Notes under the pieces: model-generated
The model's database searches: none
Told to the model about the DNA's origin: nothing
Seen by the model: only the letters and a program-made list of their open reading frames with translations
NCBI GenBank assembly: GCA_032622095.1
Contig: CP136066.1
Span: 102,507,319-102,571,318, forward strand
DNA length: 64,000 nucleotides
Direction: 5' to 3'
From: Siphonodentalium dalli
Lineage: Eukaryota > Mollusca > Scaphopoda > Gadilida > Siphonodentaliidae
In this document: positions 13,707 to 23,770 of the stretch, one piece after another
How the letters are laid out: every line of letters begins with the position of its first letter
Position numbering within the stretch: the first letter of the stretch is position 1
Program-made: the position numbers and the translations under genes

Positions 13707-13752
<46 letters not shown>

Positions 13753-15486
13753 AAAAGGTGGTTGGATTCCTGAATACATCAGGGGAAAATGAATTCATGA
13801 AACCAGCTATTTCTCACTCTTAATTGATCAAATTATTTTCCAGCTCCATTTATCAGGGCGTCATCTGCTCTACCGGAAACTAACAACGATGAACCCAAAT
13901 CAAAACAAAACTACTGGTTCCAGATGAGCTCCTTACAACTAAAGCTCAAAGGCACAATATCAAAGTCCAAACCAGTTTATAGAAAGGTGGGTCAAATTAA
14001 ACTTCTTCTTGGCAAGAATCCACTCAAAACAATTCAGAAAGATTAATACCAAAATATTTGTGGTTAAAAGTAACTTTTGGAGCTAATTTTCATGTTTATG
14101 GTCTATCTTTGTTCCTATTTAAATTCAGAAAACTTTCGTTGGCAATAGCAACACATGTTACAAGTTACAAATACATGTGGTTAAACCTGGCGGACGACTG
14201 ATTGTGTAGCTCGTTCACGAACTGCTTTCATGCTCAAATCCCGAATATCCAATGAAACAGGGTATGTTAATTTAATCCACCAAAATGTTTAAAGAAACTG
14301 CTTGAAAAGCATTTTTTATCGGCATTACATGCTATGAAGTGAGAACTCCTTTTTTCCGGTGATCAAATATCTGCGTACGTTACATTGGATAACTCGGAGC
14401 AGCGTCCGAACAACTTCCTCTTAACTTAGTATACAACTTTCCCGTTGAACTCGATTATGTGACTCCTGGCTGCCAATCTCTACCAGTCATACTTCCTTTC
14501 TGACTCTGTCACCGGCTGGGTACCAGTCTGTGGTTTCTATATTTAGCGCGGGATTTTCCAGCCAAAATTGCGAAGACCGATCGCCCCAAAGTCAAATTTC
14601 CTATGTGCTTTGAGAACAATTCCCGCACTAAAACCTTAATGACAGAATGGAAGTTCAGAGCGGAAGTTTCGTTGACGATTTTCGCATGCTACTAATAAAA
14701 ATTGCGCAAATTAGAACTCTTGTGTTTGACTTGCAATGCGTGTTGTCGTGACTTTGTCGTCCATGTGCATTTAGATTTTTGTGTTGATAAAATAATTGGA
14801 GAACCAATTCACACCATTTCGCAATATAGTTCTTTGGTTCAAGTGGGACTTTTCAAACTTAATGTTCGAAATTAAACAAATTTTGTTCGATATTTGGTGT
14901 GCTTCATCCGCAATTTTATCCGAGACCATCCATTTGACAAAGTTTTTCTGGCCTAAAATAATTGCCCATCTCGGAAATAACAAACTTTAAAAAACGATAT
15001 CTGATCACTCTGAGATTTGACGGGTAGGTTCCTCGACTCGAATCAGATATTTTGTACCCCCGAAGCCAAAGAAATAATAATTTAGGAGCGTTAATTCGGA
15101 TTAATGCATCTTTAATCAGAATGCATATTAGCACTATTTGGAACCAACATCTCCAGTCGAAAACCTGACGATTTTGGAAGTGTACAATTGGTCAATAAAT
15201 TCTCCTTCCTTTTCAGTGTCGCAGATACAGAGAAGACATAACCTGTCAACAAGTGGTCGAGTTATACAAAAAGATCCGGCTTATATCAAGAACATTACAC
15301 GACTTCAGGAAAACATGGTCCCGTTTGAGCAGAGCTGAACAGAAATCGCTGTGGACAGACGTTCTGCCCGAGGCTATGGGACAGCGCAGGAATCTCTTAA
15401 ATGTTGTGCGGGAATTCAAAAAGAAAGCGAAAAGGTCCAAGCAAGCTCGAGCATTATTGAAACCAGTTCCTTACAGGAAAACATGA
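8628..15486 (+). CDS. Gene 1: unrecognised protein, C-terminal four exons
   Basis: Four exons (8628-8927, 11449-11641, 13844-13986, 15217-15486) have GT-AG borders and phases 0, 1, 0 that join into one frame of 301 codons ending in TGA. The protein opens VDIARKVRFTPKSYIRMF, has an Asp/Tyr-rich globular-looking first exon, then a charged, probably helical segment (EEIMKQLEDYDSEIRKQ), a polar linker (ALPETNNDEPKSKQNYW) and a very basic tail (EFKKKAKRSKQARALL) that could be a nuclear or nucleolar signal. I do not recognise a family. The beginning is missing: no in-frame exon or convincing start was found between 1 and 8627, so upstream exons probably lie outside. TE insertions sit in every intron. 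Confidence 0.75.
8928..11448 (+). other. Gene 1 intron (2.5 kb)
   Basis: Mostly unique AT-rich sequence. Two direct copies of a unit of about 59 bp (TTTGATTGGTTTATAYGTG) lie at about 9636-9750. A family 1 TTAA MITE fills 10505-10953. No other exon was seen. Confidence 0.6.
10505..10953 (+). mobile_element. TTAA MITE, family 1 (intron copy)
   Basis: The right end GGATTGAGTACCTTTAA is intact with TTAA at 10950-10953. The left end is diverged (AGAGATGCATAACCCGAAT). Body blocks such as GCGGATGAAGATGGATAAC match the other copies. Confidence 0.7.
11449..11641 (+). CDS. Gene 1, second visible exon
   Basis: Acceptor AAATTTCAG before 11449 and donor GTAATT at 11642; 193 bp, entering in phase 0 and leaving in phase 1. 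Encodes IIRLSTAQNILEIKKFRGDH then a charged helix, ending NYRLEPFEIAPRS. No stop in the spliced frame. Confidence 0.75.
11700..12260. repeat. Paralogous unfilled site for foldback A
   Basis: This intronic segment matches the two flanks of foldback A (about 363-492 plus 6579-7200) as one continuous stretch. At the point corresponding to the insertion it reads TATATTAATTATTCTGG with no extra 6-kb element. It is a natural empty site produced by an older segmental duplication. Confidence 0.75.
12683..12949. mobile_element. TTAA MITE, family 2 (CCCTTTCA ends)
   Basis: TTAA at 12683-12686 and 12946-12949 with ends TTAACCCTTTCATG and complement, closely resembling piggyBac termini (TTAA then CCCTTT). 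The interior has inverted blocks built on TTATATATGCGAG. Family members: 52124-52384, 55978-56195, 59731-59871, 60213-60352. Confidence 0.8.
13132..13587 (+). mobile_element. TTAA MITE, family 1
   Basis: TTAA on both sides (13132-13135, 13584-13587), right end AGATTGAGTACCTTTAA, left end diverged (AAGATGCATTATCCGAAT). It interrupts unit 2 of the duplicated intron segment, so it is younger than that duplication. Confidence 0.8.
13706..13752 (+). repeat. GTT microsatellite
   Basis: About 15 uninterrupted GTT units in the intron upstream of the exon at 13844. The paralogous unit at about 12605 has only two, so the array expanded after the local duplication. Confidence 0.9.
13844..13986 (+). CDS. 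Gene 1, third visible exon
   Basis: Acceptor AAATTATTTTCCAG and donor GTGGGT at 13987; 143 bp completes the split Ala codon and leaves in phase 0. Encodes PFIRASSALPETNNDEPKSK and FQMSSLQLKLKGTISKSK, a polar, basic linker. Confidence 0.75.
13987..15216 (+). other. Gene 1 intron (1.2 kb)
   Basis: Unique sequence, plus a 3' fragment of a family 1 TTAA MITE in reverse orientation at about 14890-15115, which ends with TTAA at 15112-15115. Overlapping short frames at 14771-15134 are MITE sequence. Confidence 0.6.
15217..15486 (+). CDS. Gene 1, terminal exon
   Basis: Acceptor TTCCTTTTCAG before 15217; 89 codons then TGA at 15484-15486. Encodes a Cys/Arg-rich start (CRRYREDITCQQVVELYKKI), a Trp-containing helix (RKTWSRLSRAEQKSLW) and a Lys/Arg tail ending PYRKT. 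Base use is GC-richer than the intron. The nearest AATAAA (15574-15579) lies inside a transposable element 88 bases after the stop. Confidence 0.8.
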   Translation, partial: CRRYREDITCQQVVELYKKIRLISRTLHDFRKTWSRLSRAEQKSLWTDVLPEAMGQRRNLLNVVREFKKKAKRSKQARALLKPVPYRKT

Positions 15487-15536
15487 GCATGTGAAGGATG
15501 GTATCATGAGCGACACGGTTTCTGTGATTGTCAAGG

Positions 15537-15913
15537 TTAACCCTTTACCCAACAAAACGGCCAAAACCGGCCAAATAAAGCTTCAACAGCCTAAAATATC
15601 TTCGGTCTGTCTCAATAGAACCATACAAATATGGATATCATTGGAACCGGCTCATTGACCACATTGTGATGGTTACAGTTATGCCCTGTGCCAATGCATT
15701 CTCTTATATATGCGAGTCGACCATAGGTCGCCTCGCATATATAAGAGAATGCATTGGCCTAAAAAAAATATTTTTCTACATTCTTTGACAATTTTATAAT
15801 TTTTAATATGTTAAGCCAATGCATTCTCTTATATATGCGAGGCGACCTATGGTCGACTCGCATATATAAGAGAATGCATTGGCACAGGGCCGTTCTGTTG
15901 GGTAAAGGGTTAA
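15537..15913. mobile_element. TTAA element with two near-perfect palindromes
   Basis: TTAA at both ends (15537-15540, 15910-15913), ends CCCTTTACCCAACA and complement. It contains two palindromes of about 70 bp (about 15690-15760 and 15813-15884), both built from CAATGCATTCTCTTATATAT, TGCGAG and complements. An AATAAA at 15574-15579 could serve gene 1. piggyBac-like by termini. Confidence 0.8.
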
Positions 15914-18319
15914 TACTGTGACAGGCATATCAAGGACTCGAGAGTGCGTCATCAAAGTGTGGCACAGTATTTCTGTAAGCTTCAACTTGTGAAACCTAGT
16001 CAAATGACAGTTTATATATTAACATAACGACATGAGTGTGTTTATTGGTTTGTTGATACGGCATGAGGTCTATCCTTCCCATGATGGCAAAAGTGCCATA
16101 TCGGCAAACCTATTAACACAAGTGTCGTTCTGTGTTTATTACATGACACCCATCCTAGAATCAGTGAATTAAATACAAAAGACTTACAGAGCTTGTTTTG
16201 TCACATGTGATGATGTTTTAATTTTATAGTTCATGTTTCATGGTTAAATCGAACATTATATCGTTGTGTGGTGGCAACGGGATTCACATGGAATGCATGT
16301 TCGGTAAATTTGTAAATATGGAACAGCAGAAACACTAATTCCAGGAACAAGCGTGTAATAAAAGTGGTATAGGCACACACAATCAATGTTTCTTTTGTCA
16401 TGTTAATGCTTGTTGTGGACTAAGGGAATATTATATAGATAATGCATGGCATGGAGTGGACTATGCCAAAATAGTGGTCCGAGAGGAGGAATAGTGCAGC
16501 TTGTGAAATGTTCCTACTTGAGGACCACTATTTTGTCACAATCAACAACAAGACATGTACTATTTATTATTTTACAACAAACACTGGTGTGAATTCTCAC
16601 ACAATTTATGTCTGATTTTGTACAAATTTTAATTGCTACGAATTTTGGAAATCGGTCTCAGATTTTACAATTTATGGCAAACTTTGTGTGATGGCAGGGG
16701 AGTATAGCTATGTTATTAGTTGCAAATAACATCATCTCTTTGTGATTCATGTTTTTATTTCTATAAATCCGTCGTTAACAGACATTTTAGCAACATTTGA
16801 GAAACCAAATTGTTTATCTTTGATGAAATCAGAAAAAGAAGTGATACTGTTCACTCACAAATTTGAATACGGTTGATAGCTATGATTGAAAACTGGTAAG
16901 ATCATTAAAATTCATCAATAAGTCTTATGATGTACCAATATAACAACAAGCAAAGTACAAGGTAGTTTCAGATTAGCCATGTGTTCAGGTTTCAGGCGAA
17001 ATGAGTATAAATAAAATAAGGATAGCAGGTGAGTAAGATTCTATCCGAAACTAGTAGAGTGGTGTGAGAAAGTCATGTCAGATATAATATTGTTACATAA
17101 TATTGATGTGGTGATAATCTAAGGCCAAGTTAATGAAATTGTTTTGTTTTACACCAATAAACAGTCAACCATTTAGAAATGTGCTATTACTTATCTTTGT
17201 ATGATAATTTATCATTTTTGCCCATATTCTAGTTCAACATTATTTGGGTAAACTTTTTGCTGAGATCAACTTTAATCATAATTCAGGATTAAACAAATTG
17301 AACTTTGTGATCTGAGGTTGTTGGCAAAATAAAATGTATAAAACAGAAGAATTAAAGATATCTTATTCAGGTTTTCAGGCTAATATTTATGAAACCAAAT
17401 TAACTTTTTTAATTTGACTCCAGTGTATAAACATGGTGGGTCGTGAGCAAAAAAAAAAACATTCAAATCTGACCTATGATAACTGAGATATATAGAGCGA
17501 AAGAGAGCTTCAAAAACTGTTACAATAAACCATAACCCATTTCCCCTGACAAACGTGTGGTGGGGTCGGGGGGGGGGGGGGGGTATGGGCTGGGTAATAA
17601 AAAGATGATAGTGTTTTCATCTGAACGAAACATGCGTATATGGATGAAAAAAAAAGAGTATAAAATGATCTCTTCATTTACAAAATGATGCAACAAACAG
17701 TTGACATGCATAATATAATATAATTTAATATAATATAATATAATATAAACAGTAAAAACATCCTGATTTAAACTAATTTTGAAAAAGAAAATAGTTCTCT
17801 TTTAAAGAATATGAATAATAGAGTTGTATATTGAGTTACATTTCAACTCTCAAGTACAGACTTTAGAGACAAATCCAAGCTGTGTATAAATCCATAGCAT
17901 TTTAGCAGTGAGATAAAGGCGTTATTATTTTAATATTTAAAAAATGAAACAACTGGAAGTATAATTGAATCGATATTGGCGCATCAGTCTGATTTTGGGA
18001 CATCAGTGGGTTTTTTCGATGAAAGATATACATTTTACCGGCTCCACGCGTCACCCGTAAACTGTATTTTCTATCTCGAACCCCATCCATAAATGTCCCA
18101 AAATCACGCAAGAGAGTCTATTATCACAAATGTTATGACAATGAGCATATTGGCAGCTTTGAAAAGAATATAAGGGAAAACTGATGATTATTTAGCCTTT
18201 CATGACCATAATGGACGCTGTCTATCAAGGTGTTTAGTGATGAACCACCATCAGTCGATACCCAGTTGCTAAAATTTACTGATCAGCCGATGCTGAATGT
18301 TATATTTTCATTACAAACA
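15914..18319. other. Intergenic stretch, no gene seen
   Basis: AT-rich. Notable small structures: inverted CCAAAATAGTGGTCC (about 16467) with its complement (about 16525), a G-run near 17568-17582, a TAATA microsatellite at about 17711-17749, and a fragment at about 17365-17435 related to the duplicated gene 1 intron segment. No splice-bounded open frame was found. Confidence 0.6.
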
Positions 18320-20088
18320 GTGATGAAACAATAACACTTACTAGTTAGCCACCACTTTGTCGAACAGCCGACACCAATCATAGCCCTCTTCTGTGGAATC
18401 TTGAATTATGAAAATTATAAACTTTCGATTCAGTATATTAAAGTTGATGACTGTCGCATAAAAGTATTCCAGCCAATCGAAAAGAAGCACGCATGCTGAC
18501 CGACGTAGCCCCGTTCAACTTAGTTTCATGTTCTCATCATAGACCGACAGGTGTCCTTTGATGTAACTAAAATAGATTATGGTCCGGCAGTGTGTCAAAG
18601 AACAACGCGTTCACAGCGCATGCTCAGATAGAATATCCTTGAATGCTTGACACAGTAATGACATCCAAGCCTCGTGGAAAATCTTAAATTTACTGGTGGA
18701 TAAATGTCTTCATTGTTTGGTCATAAATAATCGGTTACGTAGCGATTCTCCGAAGACCCATAACTCCGAAGGTCCGATTCTCCGAAGGTCCGATTCTCCG
18801 ACGCCCCGATTCTCCGAAAGCCCATAACTCCGAAGTCCCGATTCTCAGAAATCCCATAACTCCGAAGACCCATAACTCCGAAAGCCCATAACTCCGAAGG
18901 TATATAACTCCGAACGCCCATAACTCCGAAGGTATATAACTCCGAAGGTCCGATTCTCCGAAGATCATGTTTTATCACTTATTAAATATTGTACAGTCCA
19001 GTGGCGGAGTCAACGGGGCCCTATGGAAGACCGCCTCCCAAAAAAACATGTCAAATGTCATGTAAACGTCCGGAAATCCCTCCTATATAGGCATTCAAAT
19101 ATTCACAGTGTTCCTGCCCAGGGGTGCCCCCGGACCAACGATTGGGGGCGACCCCTCCCACGCATGCGTTCCCCAAATCAGGCCTTCGTGATATGCTTTC
19201 GGCATATCATATGCATGATATATCCCCCACATATGCTAATTAATGTGCACCCCTAAATGGGAACCCTGGCTCCGCCACTGGTGTGCACCGGGTATATTAT
19301 AACGAAACGCTGCAAGAATGTCAGAGTAGCCTAACATGCACAGGGGCGAACGGGGGCCAAAGGGGCAGAACTCGCCCTTTTTTCTGGCGACTGAAAATAC
19401 TTCAAAGAAATGGCGGGCCAGGAGGATTCCCATTTAGGTGGGGGCAGCAGGAAAAGTTTGAATATTTTGATGCCCCATGAACGATTTCCGGGCGTTTACA
19501 TGATATTGGACATGTTTTGGTAGGGGCCCATATTGTCTGAAATAGCAAGTAGAGGTTTAATGGGGGCAGTGGGAATTTTGGGACCCCTTGGCTTCGCCAC
19601 TGGACTATAGACTATTTAGTAAACGATAATACCCCGATAAGACAAAATCTTCGGAGAATCGGACCTTCGGAGTTATGGGTAGTCGGAGAATCGGGCCTTC
19701 GGGGTTATGGGTCTTCGGAGAATCGGCCCTTCGGAGTTATATGTCTTCGGGGTTATAGGTCTTCGGAGAATCGGCCCTTCGGAGTTATGGGCTTTCGGAG
19801 AATCGGATCTTCGGAGTTATGGGCCGTCGGAGAATCGGGTCTTCGGAGTTGTGGGCCGTCGGAGAATCGGGTCTTCGGAGTTGTGGTCCTTCGTAGTAAT
19901 AGGTCTTCGGAGAATCGGTCTGACACCAAATAATCACCGTATTATCAGGTAAAAATAATAACACAATATTAATGTATCATTCGCTTAATTCGGTAACTTT
20001 GACTAGACTGTGACGTTAAATCACCAAAAAACAAAATTTAATGAATGTGCTACGTGGCTAACTAGTAAGTGTTATTGTTGCATCACTT
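18320..20088. mobile_element. Foldback element with CTTCGGAG minisatellite arms
   Basis: The outer ends AACAATAACACTTACTAG (about 18326) and its complement (about 20061) are inverted. Inside, two minisatellite blocks face each other: 18745-18963 (ATTCTCCGAAG / ATAACTCCGAAG) and about 19650-19925 (CTTCGGAGAATCGG / CTTCGGAGTTATGG). Between them lies a hAT-like insertion. No coding capacity. The design resembles the giant foldbacks but the sequence is unrelated. Confidence 0.75.
18998..19612. mobile_element. hAT-like MITE(s) between the minisatellite arms
   Basis: Ends AGTCCAGTGGCGGAGTC (18996) and GGCTTCGCCACTGGACT (to 19612) are inverted; another end, GGCTCCGCCACTGG, occurs at about 19268-19281, so two related elements or a nested pair are present. 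CAGTGGCGGA termini are typical of many hAT MITEs. I could not identify an 8-bp target duplication. Confidence 0.55.
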
Positions 20089-20594
20089 TTTGTGAAACTC
20101 AGTATTAATTTGATCATAATATTTTCTACTTGTAATATCATAAAGAACTTGTGGTTTTCCACTTTGGAGTTTCATGTTTATCAGTGACTTTGTTAGAACA
20201 AGAAATGGCCTATAGTGTTTGAAATAACTGGGAAAAGTAGTCAGTATAAACGTGTTGTTGCGTGTCGACAATGGAACAAAAGGCAACCTTGGCATCAGAC
20301 CATTGGTTATGTTTAAACAAAATGAGTAACAAGGGCTTCACAAGGGCGTGGCAAAATATGCCCCCCATGGTAATTCCAACAAAGTGCAATAACTCTGGTG
20401 AAAATTGGCGCAGTGACTCTGCATCAGTTAGGCACACCCCAGCAGCAGACCTATTATACTCCTTATCGCAGATATCTTCATGGGTCTGAGGCCTGCAATA
20501 GACAAGAGAAAAATGTGACTGTGAGAGCATTTCTCAGTGCATGGCGTGTACATGTTTTTCATTCCATGCAGATAGCTAACAAGCATGAAAATAG
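20089..20594. other. No gene seen
   Basis: Several overlapping short frames on both strands (20210-20530) show no splice context, start context or recognisable motif. Treated as non-coding. Confidence 0.5.
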
Positions 20595-20893
20595 TGTGTC
20601 TGTCATTTATAGAATGAGGTCCCCAGAGAGTGAATTTAGTACTGCTATCACACACGACAGGCTAGCATCACCAAATTCACCCTCTGGCAACCTCATTCTG
20701 AATGGCCTCATCTGCTATGGGAGACCTAGTATCATATTGAAGTACATTTTGTCTTCTGAAAATTAGTGGATATAGATCCTGCCCAGAAGGGAAAAATTAA
20801 AAAAAAACGTTAATTTGAGAATATAGATACATCCCAGAAGTAGAAGGGTGAATTTGGGGATGCTAGCCCACTGTGTGGGATAGCGTCACCAAC
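20595..20893. mobile_element. Hairpin MITE (GAATGAGGTCC family), degraded
   Basis: Left end GTGTGTCTGTCATTTATAG with AGAATGAGGTCCCC and the paired ACCAAATTCACCCTCTGG block. The right half is truncated at about 20893, where it fuses to the CCAAGATGGCC minisatellite family. Confidence 0.65.
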
Positions 20894-21330
20894 CTCTAGC
20901 CCGTGCTAATAGATTTACATTGTTTAATGCTGAAAAAACAAGATAGCCGACAGATTGAATTGTGAAATCCAAGATGGCCACTGGTGGCCATGTTTTTTTG
21001 CCGAATGACCCCAAAATGACTCGTCCCATCTACATGTCCATGTCAAAAGCCATGACAAATTACATAATGATCCGACCACAGGTATGATCTGTAGCCCGAG
21101 CTAATGGAAATTGTTGACGACACACACACGCAGGGATACCAACTTATGGTAATACATGTAGCTTAAACTTGACAAGTCAAGTTGAGTTTAAAATGGTAAG
21201 CTCCCATCTGGAGGTCACCCCGATGATCCATAACAAGTTTAGTGACGACGATGGGTGTACGTGGCCTGTAGGGTGTGCCAAAGGAAATTGTTGACGGATG
21301 CACGCGCACACATATATACAGACAAATCTG
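20894..21330. repeat. CCAAGATGGCC minisatellite fragment
   Basis: Contains TAGCCCGTGCTAATAGATT, AATCCAAGATGGCCACTGG, GCCGAATGACCCCAAAATGA, the same unit as the array at 46150-47060. Only about two degraded units remain. Confidence 0.65.
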
Positions 21331-22022
21331 ATGACGGATGCCAACCCATGACAATAGCTCAAATCTATGCGAGAGCTTTTTCACATTTATGTGAAGCGCA
21401 AATACGGCATAACGGTGATAAAGGCTTCCATTAGAAATCAACCCATTTTACTTACTAACGCACTACTACTAGTTCTGGCACATAGCATCGTTTTAATAAT
21501 ACTATTATACCATATTGACTATTATTACCACTTAATTGGGGCGTTCTCTGCACAGTATCAGCTTCTTCGGGTGTTTAGAGACGGTATTGATCCACAGGCC
21601 CCTGGGGAAAATTACTAAAATACCAATATAGACTATACCAGTGCATCGATTTTGGCTAAAACCACACCAACTATCAAAACCCTACACATTCTGGGAATCG
21701 ATAATTGCAACCAAAATATCCCCCAGTCTTTCATTTGATATATGACTTGGCGAAATCGAACGAAGTGAAGTCGAGATATGATATCGGAAAGTACCGAATT
21801 CTACCGAACAAATCGCCTCGTCATCTGGATGTCCGACGAGCGCCCTTTGCCCTTGTTATAAACTCAATATTTCGAGCAATAAATTGTCACGAACGTGTAT
21901 TTAAACGCGATGTCATAACTTATAAATGCTCACATATATTCTACAAGTCATTCCGAAGCCACCAATACCTTTTTTATTTCACCCGGTGTGTTTGTGCTCG
22001 ATATTTTCAACTTTATTATAAC
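21331..22022. other. No gene seen
   Basis: An 83-codon frame at 21367-21618 is rich in Leu and Tyr, lacks splice or start support, and is not called. Confidence 0.5.
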
Positions 22023-22975
22023 GTGAAGCAGGCGCGTATATAGAAGCGGCGTATATGGGCAGCGCAAAAGGGGGCGGGACGCGGAGCGCGTTACAGGCCC
22101 CTGTGACCCCCATACAGCTTACTATATTTAAAAATCGGTCAAACGATCAACTAAACATCTAGATTTCAGTGATTTCTTGTCGGCTAATAATGTATTTACA
22201 CATACAATTCAACACATCGTCAGTAAACAGTTTTTATAGAGGCGAAATCTGTCGAAAATTATAATTTAATTTTATTTATTTTATTCACACAGCTCCTCAT
22301 TTTAATATTCATTACGACCTGACCTCGATTATAATACTGAGCGCTGATTGGTTGTTTCTATTATGGCAGTCATGGAAAGGTCAGGTCGTAATGAATATTA
22401 AAATAAGGAGCTGTGTGAATGGTAAAAAAATAAATAAAACAAAAATAGAATTATCGACAGATTTCTCCTTTATAAAAATTGTTTACTGACGATGTGTTGA
22501 TTTCTATGAGTAAATAAATTATTAGCCGACAAGAAATCACTGAGCACTAGATGTTTAGTTGATCGTTTGACCGATTTTTAATTATAGTAAGCTGTATGGG
22601 GTCAATTTAGAGAAACATATCGGCCATTGTTCTCTGAGTTGGATCAATCCGAAAATTTACGCTCTCCGGAGACAATATTCGGTGGTAAAAAAAATATCAA
22701 ATGCTATGGATATATATGGTTCTGAGGGGAGCTTGTGGTATTGATTGAAAGAGGATTCCTTCGCCGGCACACCCGTGGCTATATCGGTAGCATTACTCGG
22801 ATAAATGGGCTAAATTTGTCCGATTCCAGAGCGATGATAAAACGGGAAATATATACAGTTCCCCTTGTCCTTATTATACTACCATTAACGTGAAGCAGGC
22901 GCGTATATATAGAAGCAGCGTATATGGGCAGCGCAAAAGGGGGTGGGCAGCGGAGCGCGTTACAGGCCCCTGTGT
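22023..22975. repeat. Direct repeat pair enclosing an inverted-repeat element
   Basis: A block of about 80 bp, beginning GTGAAGCAGGCGCGTATATA and ending TTACAGGCCCCTGTG, occurs at about 22021-22100 and again at about 22890-22974. Between them lies the inverted-repeat element at 22089-22606 and about 280 bp of other sequence. A diverged relative of the preceding block occurs near 9840-9990. Confidence 0.65.
22089..22606. mobile_element. Long inverted-repeat MITE
   Basis: Arms of about 230 bp (about 22089-22315 and 22376-22606) are near-complementary, starting GACCCCCATACAGCTTACTA and ending in its complement. A loop of about 60 bp contains CTGATTGGTTG. No coding capacity. Confidence 0.75.
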
Positions 22976-23560
22976 AAACAAGGCTCCGTATGGGAGACTC
23001 GCATATATAAGAGAATGCACTGGTACATTATATTCAATGCTGCAAGCCAACAAACCACACATACGAAATCCCCGTTTCGTTCTGAAGAAAAACTTCCGAT
23101 TGAGAATGGCAACGCTCGGACGAATTGTTTAAATCTATCCGCAAATAGGTAGGCCCTGTGCTAACTATAGATTTGAATTTTTATTGGCAATGAAATATGA
23201 GAATATATATGTACAGAATTAATTACATAATAACCACAAATAAATTGTACATCAATTGGATTGAAATATGGGGCTCAGCATGGTGGATATTATCCATGAG
23301 ATTTTCTCAAATCTGCGAAAGGTTGAAATAAAATTAATGATGTTAATTCGTGAACACATTTTTAAGACCTACTGACCAGTGCATGCCATGCACTCACAAG
23401 AAACACGCAAAACTTGAAGATATATACACAAGTGTACGGGCTTAATTTAAGAAACATGGAGTATAATAATTCGCCAGTCTAACAGTTTATGCATTAGACT
23501 GAAAAAGTTCGTCAATCACACGTCCTTGCATGTATTTAAACGTAGTCTTGTCAAGCTGAG
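22976..23560. other. No gene seen; upstream region of the 23718 start
   Basis: 22976-23045 carries a fragment of the TATATATGCGAG repeat (GGGAGACTCGCATATATAAG). The remainder is unique AT-rich sequence with a small hairpin at about 23476-23502 (AGTCTAA / TTAGACT). Confidence 0.5.
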
Positions 23561-23587
23561 GCAACTTTTAGGCCAAATTAATCGACG

Positions 23588-23645
23588 ACGTCATTGCTGC
23601 TCAGGGATAAGGCTCCAAGCAACGTCATGGATAAGGGTGACGTCA
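23588..23645 (+). promoter_or_regulatory. Cluster of three CRE-like sites
   Basis: ACGTCA occurs at 23588-23593 and 23622-23627, and a full palindromic CRE, TGACGTCA, at 23638-23645. All three lie 70-130 bases before the ATG at 23718. CREB/ATF-family factors bind this motif, and clusters near a start are typical of CREB-responsive promoters. Three sites in 58 bases is unlikely by chance in AT-rich DNA. Binding itself is inferred. Confidence 0.55.
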
Positions 23646-23717
23646 ATATCCATTGTTAGATTTAGTTGGATTTTAGAATACGATAATTGCGATAGATTTA
23701 CACAATTAACAATAAAT

Positions 23718-23770
23718 ATGGCCGAGGTTTTGCATTTTAATCCACGAATAAAAGAAATGGAAGGCGAAAT
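23718..23770 (+). CDS. Candidate first coding exon (MAEVLHFNPRIKEMEGE)
   Basis: Initiator context AATAAATATGG. 53 bp, leaving phase 2 at GTTAGT (a sub-optimal donor). CRE-like sites sit just upstream. The open frame continues past the donor into AT-rich sequence to 24029, which looks like intron. The donor choice is inferred from phase matching. Confidence 0.45.

Larger units (their letters stand above)
12349..13811. repeat. Tandemly duplicated intron segment, later interrupted
   Basis: Unit 1 (about 12349-12682) and unit 2 (about 12956-13811) share GGTTCCAGGCTAATTGTTTC, the tract AGGTCTARTTTATATGTCAT, and CCTGAATACATCAGGGG in order. Unit 2 is longer because a TTAA MITE (13132-13587) and a GTT expansion (about 13706-13752) entered it. 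A piggyBac-like MITE lies at the junction (12683-12949). Confidence 0.75.
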
